Shown here in pieces: positions 6,508-9,500 of a DNA stretch of 9,500 nt. The notes beneath the pieces were generated by a model. That model did not search any database, was not told where the DNA came from, and saw nothing but the letters and a program-made list of their open reading frames with translations. A program made the position numbers and the translations under genes. The DNA is from DATGHS01 sp035307785 (GTDB lineage Bacteria > Planctomycetota > Planctomycetia > Gemmatales > Gemmataceae), in assembly GCA_035307785.1 (NCBI GenBank), contig DATGHS010000206.1, forward strand, positions 1 through 9,500, read 5' to 3'. Position 1 is the first letter of the stretch, and every line of letters starts with the position of its first letter.

Positions 6508-6930
6508 TCAATGATGGCCGTGGCCGTGCCCGTGGCCGTGACCATGTTCCAGCGGCGGCGGTTCAACCGCAATCTCACGCGGCGTCCACGAGTAGCGTTG
6601 TTGCAACCAACCGGCGAAGAGTCCGAGGCATGCCCACAGCGCGACAGCCACGGCTTGCCACCAGAAATTGCCCAAATGCATGAAGCCGAAAAGCCGGACC
6701 GGCATTGGCACAATTTGCGACCAAACGAGTGCCAGCAGAATGCACAGCAGCGTGGCCGGGAGCCAACCGCCTTCCCGCAGCGTGGGGGCCAGCTTCTTCC
6801 AGTTGACAGCAAAGAGACAGTAAATGAACCAGAGCAGGTACGGTAGGAATGCCAGCACGGGAATGAGAAGGACGCGCAGGAACTCAGCCAACGCGTGCAC
6901 GAGTTGCAAGAAAGAATTCAAAAACTCCAC
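6508..6930 (-). CDS. Small three-helix membrane protein with a (His-Gly)n C-terminal tail
   Basis: I do not recognise the family. The 140 residues contain three hydrophobic segments (about 20-43, 57-76 and 88-108) with a basic loop NWKKLAPTLREGG (43-55) between the first two. The C-terminus ends HGHGHGHGHGHH (129-140), a run typical of proteins that bind or store Ni2+, Co2+ or Zn2+. The start is GTG at 6928-6930, supported by GGAG 7 nt upstream. It is immediately followed on the same strand by the NikL-like gene, so the two probably form one operon. The pairing suggests a role in divalent metal uptake or handling at the inner membrane; this rests on the His tail and the neighbour, not on homology. 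The segment 83-108 is rich in Trp and Ala. Confidence 0.8.
   Translation of the reverse strand: MEFLNSFLQLVHALAEFLRVLLIPVLAFLPYLLWFIYCLFAVNWKKLAPTLREGGWLPATLLCILLALVWSQIVPMPVRLFGFMHLGNFWWQAVAVALWACLGLFAGWLQQRYSWTPREIAVEPPPLEHGHGHGHGHGHH
6511..6546 (-). repeat. Hexameric CAC/T-GGN repeat encoding the His-Gly tail
   Basis: Twelve codons alternate His and Gly (GGC mostly, with GGG and GGT once each) and end His-His. On the plus strand it appears as repeated GGCCGT. The array is likely to vary in copy number. Confidence 0.9.
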
Positions 6931-6937
6931 GACGGCA

Positions 6938-6941
6938 CTCC
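6938..6941 (-). promoter_or_regulatory. Ribosome binding site deciding the GTG start of the His-tail gene
   Basis: On the minus strand GGAG lies 7 nt upstream of the GTG at 6930. There is no ATG close by that fits, so this supports a GTG start at the beginning of the membrane protein. Confidence 0.6.
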
Positions 6942-7015
6942 AAGATTACCGATGAGACGGATAGTGGCACGATACGCCGGGCGAATAGCGTCGTCAACGG
7001 ACAGCGTTCGCGGCC

Positions 7016-7073
7016 GTTAGCCCGAAGCGCAAGCGAGGGATGTCAGTCGCCCTCGCTCGTGCTTCGGGCTAAC
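7016..7073. repeat. Long near-perfect hairpin, dispersed repeat family, behind the MacA-MacB fusion gene
   Basis: The arms 7016-7039 and 7050-7073 are each 24 nt and match at 22 positions, with a 10-nt loop (7040-7049). The core is GTTAGCCCGAAGCGCAAGCG. One of the two differences is a G-U pair in RNA. It starts 5 bp beyond the TGA of the fusion gene (7079) and lies 86 bp before the His-tail gene. It could end transcription of the fusion gene or protect its 3' end, but no T-run follows. Related sequences occur at 5854-5915 and 3451-3473. Confidence 0.85.
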
Positions 7074-7078
7074 GTGCC

Positions 7079-9112
7079 TCACGGCTTCTTGTTGAGATTC
7101 TCGAGCGCGCGTTCCGTTTCGCCCACATCGCGAATGGAAAAGTCGTCGGCCTTCCCATCGCCGGTGTGGTGCTGTTGCCGCAGCAGGGCCGTGATCTGCA
7201 TGATTGCCTCGGCCGCATGCTCGGGACCGGCGATTCGTACTACGATGTATTGCACCGATATACTCTTTCCGGACTTCTCGCTCGGAGCGTCGGCCGGACT
7301 TCCCGGGTACAGGTTCGAGAGCGCATTCGGGGCCGTAGGATCGGCCTCTGGAGTCTTCCCATCGCCGGGCGCGTTGATTTCGTTCTTCACAACTGTCCAC
7401 GGCGCCAGAATGATATCGTCTTGATCCAGGCCCCAGGCATTAGCGCCTTTGGCAGCCAATACTCCAACAACTTTCAGAGCTGTATTCTTGACCCAAATCT
7501 CTTTGCCGATGGGATCCTCGCCTTGAAACAGTTCTTGAACAATCGTCTTGCCGATCACGCAAACTTTGTTTTGGTTGCGCACATCCTTGTCGGTAAACGT
7601 TTCGCCTTTGCCGAGATCCTGCCAATTGCGGACTTCCAGGTAATTCGGAGTGGTGCCATAAATATATTGTGGAACCCAGCTGCGCTTGCCGTAGACCACC
7701 TGGTTGCGCGACCGCACGATTGGCGCAATGGCCTGGGCCAATGAGCAGTGCTTGGCAATCGCCTCGGCATCTGCAACCGTTAAAGTTAAGACGCCGCCAG
7801 TTCCCCATTGCAGTCCGCCGCTGCCCATTACTCCCGGCTGAACAAGCAACGTGTACTCCCGTTGCCCCTTGCTTGCCGCAGGCGCTGCTCCTCTGCCATC
7901 GCCCGGGGGCGGAACTTCCATGCCGATCACCACGGGCTTGCCTTCGGCAAGCTCGCCGTCCAGCAGTTCCGTGACGTGTCCATCACTGATGCCAAGCCGC
8001 ACTGCGACCGGGCGAACCAGGCCTTTATCTTCAATCCAAACAATGCCGCGCTCTTTCCCATCCTTTTTCCGATTTGCCGCGAGGATCTTCGCCAAGGCTT
8101 CCCGAGCATCCGTGGCCATCTGGCTAGCCTGCGGCCGCCAGCGCAGGGCGGGATTGGGAACGAGCAGCACGTTCTTGTGCTTTGCTACTTCGAATTCCAC
8201 TTCGGCCGTCATATAAGGAAGCAACTTCTCGTCTGCATTGTCGAACTCGATCTCCACGGTGTAGCTGACAACATTTTGCACCATAGCGGCGTTCAGGCGA
8301 ATTTGACTAACGGTCCCAAGAAATGTGTCCCTGGGATATGCCTCTGCTCGAAATAGAGCGGTCTGGCCTTTGTGGATTTGGCCGATATCGGTTTCGCGCA
8401 CCGGCACCCAAACCTGCATACGTTTCAAGTCACTGGCGATCAAGAACATGGTCGGCGCATTGAGATCGGCCTTGACGGTCTGGCCAACATTCACGCGCCG
8501 GTCGATAATCACACCCTTGATCGGCGAACGAATGGTGCAATAGGAAAGATACAACTCCGCGCGACTCAGAACCGCCTTCGCCTGTTCGATTCCCGCCTCC
8601 TTGACCGCGACGCTAAGTTTGGCGAGTTCGTAGGCGTCTTGCGCGTTTTGCACTTCCTCGGGAATGATGGCTTTCTTCATTTCCAGGACCTTCGCTCGTT
8701 CCAGCGCGGTCTTCGCCCCATCGCAGCGCACTTGTTCTTGCTTGAGTTCGGTCAAGGCGCGCAACAGGCCGGCTTTCGCCTGGGTTACGTCGAGCTGGTA
8801 TGGTTTCGGGTCGATCTGGGCCAGGATCGTGCCCTTTTCCACGCGGGAGTTAAAGTCGATGCTTTTTTTGGCATCGTTCGGGTCTTTGCCAAGCGCAACG
8901 ATCTGGCCGGCGACCTGGGCACCCACATCCACGATTTCTTCGGGCTCCAGAGTACCGGTCGCCTGGACCGTCGCGGTCACGTCGCCGCGTTCGACCTTCG
9001 CGGTGCGAAAAGCGGCTTTCGTGTCCCGCTCATCGGCGACGGCAAAGCCGGCAGCCGCCATCATCAATAACGAGCAGACGAATTTCGGGAGGAAATGACG
9101 ACAGTGAAACAT
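7079..9112 (-). CDS. MacA-like periplasmic adaptor fused to a MacB periplasmic core domain
   Basis: A 677-residue protein, predicted to be wholly periplasmic. A signal peptide (1-26, AVA|DE) is followed by an HlyD/MacA adaptor: lipoyl/barrel-sandwich halves at about 58-103 and 190-227 (GTLEPEEIVDVGAQVAG; TIRSPIKGVIIDRRVNVGQTV), a helical hairpin (about 105-187), a beta-barrel (230-310), and a membrane-proximal domain (312-400). After a Gly/Pro/Ala linker (400-418), residues 419 to about 665 match the MacB periplasmic core: YTLLVQPG, VYGKRSW, YLEVRNW, DVRNQNKVCVIGKTIVQELF, EDPIGKEIWVKN, GVLAAKGANAWGLDQDD and the closing DDFSIRD. The protein ends where MacB would enter its second membrane helix; the ABC ATPase and FtsX helices are absent. 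MacA and MacB normally pair as separate proteins with TolC to export macrolides, toxins or lipids. The ATG at 9112 has GAGGG 7 nt upstream. No ABC ATPase gene is adjacent in the window. Confidence 0.88.
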   Translation of the reverse strand: MFHCRHFLPKFVCSLLMMAAAGFAVADERDTKAAFRTAKVERGDVTATVQATGTLEPEEIVDVGAQVAGQIVALGKDPNDAKKSIDFNSRVEKGTILAQIDPKPYQLDVTQAKAGLLRALTELKQEQVRCDGAKTALERAKVLEMKKAIIPEEVQNAQDAYELAKLSVAVKEAGIEQAKAVLSRAELYLSYCTIRSPIKGVIIDRRVNVGQTVKADLNAPTMFLIASDLKRMQVWVPVRETDIGQIHKGQTALFRAEAYPRDTFLGTVSQIRLNAAMVQNVVSYTVEIEFDNADEKLLPYMTAEVEFEVAKHKNVLLVPNPALRWRPQASQMATDAREALAKILAANRKKDGKERGIVWIEDKGLVRPVAVRLGISDGHVTELLDGELAEGKPVVIGMEVPPPGDGRGAAPAASKGQREYTLLVQPGVMGSGGLQWGTGGVLTLTVADAEAIAKHCSLAQAIAPIVRSRNQVVYGKRSWVPQYIYGTTPNYLEVRNWQDLGKGETFTDKDVRNQNKVCVIGKTIVQELFQGEDPIGKEIWVKNTALKVVGVLAAKGANAWGLDQDDIILAPWTVVKNEINAPGDGKTPEADPTAPNALSNLYPGSPADAPSEKSGKSISVQYIVVRIAGPEHAAEAIMQITALLRQQHHTGDGKADDFSIRDVGETERALENLNKKP

Positions 9113-9119
9113 GGCAGTG

Positions 9120-9124
9120 CCCTC
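9120..9124 (-). promoter_or_regulatory. Ribosome binding site of the MacA-MacB fusion gene
   Basis: GAGGG on the minus strand, 7 nt before the ATG at 9112. It fits the start that gives a full signal peptide. Confidence 0.55.
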
Positions 9125-9147
9125 GTCGAAGAATTGGAAGCACAGCT

Positions 9148-9175
9148 ACAATAGTTCGGGCGATTATTGTGACAA
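9148..9175 (-). promoter_or_regulatory. Candidate sigma-70-like promoter of the fusion gene with a 6-bp inverted repeat
   Basis: On the minus strand TTGTCA (9170-9175) and TATTGT (9148-9153) are spaced 16 nt, a plausible -35/-10 pair giving a leader of roughly 30 nt. The same stretch holds the inverted repeat ACAATA (9148-9153) / TATTGT (9165-9170) with an 11-nt spacer, which could be an operator for both divergent genes. Six-base arms can arise by chance in such a gap, so this is weak. The -35 overlaps the nfo ribosome binding site. Confidence 0.25.
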
Positions 9176-9179
9176 GGAG
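9174..9179 (+). promoter_or_regulatory. Ribosome binding site of nfo
   Basis: AAGGAG lies 8 nt before the ATG at 9188. It is a strong match and fixes the start of endonuclease IV. Confidence 0.7.
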
Positions 9180-9187
9180 ACAAGCGG

Positions 9188-9500
9188 ATGCCCCTCTTCG
9201 GTGCGCATCTTTCCAGCGCGGGCGGCGTGCAGAACGCAGTCCGGCTGGCCGAGCAGTATGGCTGCGACACGTTGCAGCTATTCACGAAAGCGCCGAGCCA
9301 GTGGGCGGCCAAGCCGATTGCCGACGAGGAGGCCCGGCAATTCCGGAAGTGGGTGCGCAAGGCCGGCATTCGCTATCCGATCGTGCACGATTGCTATCTG
9401 ATAAACCTGGCTTCGCCGGACGAGAATCTCTGGCGAAAATCAGTGGATGCGTTTTTCGACGAGGTTTGCCGGGCGGAACAGATTGGCGCGAGCTATTTGG
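9188..9500 (+). CDS. nfo: Endonuclease IV (AP endonuclease, Nfo), N-terminal part
   Basis: The first 104 residues are visible before the right edge cuts the gene. Endonuclease IV is a zinc-dependent TIM-barrel enzyme that cuts DNA 5' of abasic sites during base-excision repair in the cytoplasm. Family motifs seen: GAHLSSAGGVQNAV (5-18), LQLFTKAPSQW (29-39), and HDCYLINLASP (67-77), where His67 corresponds to the zinc ligand His69 of E. coli Nfo; then KSVDAFFDEVCRAEQIGASYL (84-104), the helix before the next zinc-binding His of the family, which falls outside. The gene diverges from the fusion gene with a 75-bp gap. The remaining metal ligands cannot be checked here. Confidence 0.93.
   Translation, partial: MPLFGAHLSSAGGVQNAVRLAEQYGCDTLQLFTKAPSQWAAKPIADEEARQFRKWVRKAGIRYPIVHDCYLINLASPDENLWRKSVDAFFDEVCRAEQIGASYL

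Noticed and set aside
6501..6545. Earlier ATG at 6545 for the NikL-like protein
   Set aside because: It would read the His-Gly tail DNA in another frame and add a low-complexity stretch before the signal peptide; the coupled start at 6500 gives a normal export signal.
7808..8356. 182-codon plus-strand open frame opposite the MacA-MacB fusion
   Set aside because: It is a shadow of the fusion gene; no homology or start signal is seen.

Overview
The window looks like a chromosomal piece of a moderately GC-rich Gram-negative bacterium, most likely a planctomycete of the Pirellulales type. The grounds are the protein style (DUF4062 plus TPR proteins, a MacA-like adaptor fused to a MacB periplasmic domain) and dispersed arms built on GCCCGAAGCGCAAGCGAG that sit in intergenic spaces, which I associate from memory with planctomycete genomes. 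Taxonomy is inference; no rRNA or marker gene is present. Most genes have a recognisable Shine-Dalgarno sequence, and these decide several starts.

Layout, left to right. (1) 1-396, plus: C-terminal part of TruD, the tRNA pseudouridine-13 synthase. (2) 393-3086, minus: complete MgtA-type P-type Mg2+ ATPase of 897 residues, converging on truD so tightly that the two stop codons share one TTAA. (3) 3087-3666: a 580-bp divergent intergenic region without a convincing gene, holding a (GART)n tandem repeat, a 10-bp direct repeat and one solo dispersed arm. (4) 3667-5853, plus: a DUF4062-transmembrane-TPR protein with an exact 46-residue (138-bp) repeat. (5) 5854-5924: a convergent gap almost filled by an imperfect hairpin of the dispersed-arm family. 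(6) 6930-5925, minus: a two-gene unit encoding a three-helix membrane protein with a (His-Gly)n tail and a secreted, single-TM protein resembling the NikL-type accessory subunit of nickel/cobalt uptake systems. (7) 7016-7073: a near-perfect long hairpin of the same repeat family. (8) 7079-9112, minus: a 677-residue periplasmic protein joining a MacA/HlyD adaptor to the MacB periplasmic core domain, without the MacB ATPase or membrane helices. (9) 9188-end, plus: N-terminal part of endonuclease IV (Nfo), divergent from the fusion gene.

The genes do not form one pathway. Housekeeping genes (truD, nfo) flank a set of envelope and metal functions: Mg2+ uptake, a probable Ni/Co/Zn-related membrane pair, and a tripartite-efflux-like periplasmic protein, with a receptor-like DUF4062/TPR protein between them. 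The items most worth a second look are the MacA-MacB periplasmic fusion, the DUF4062-TM-TPR protein, the His-tail/NikL-like pair, and the dispersed hairpins that abut stop codons.
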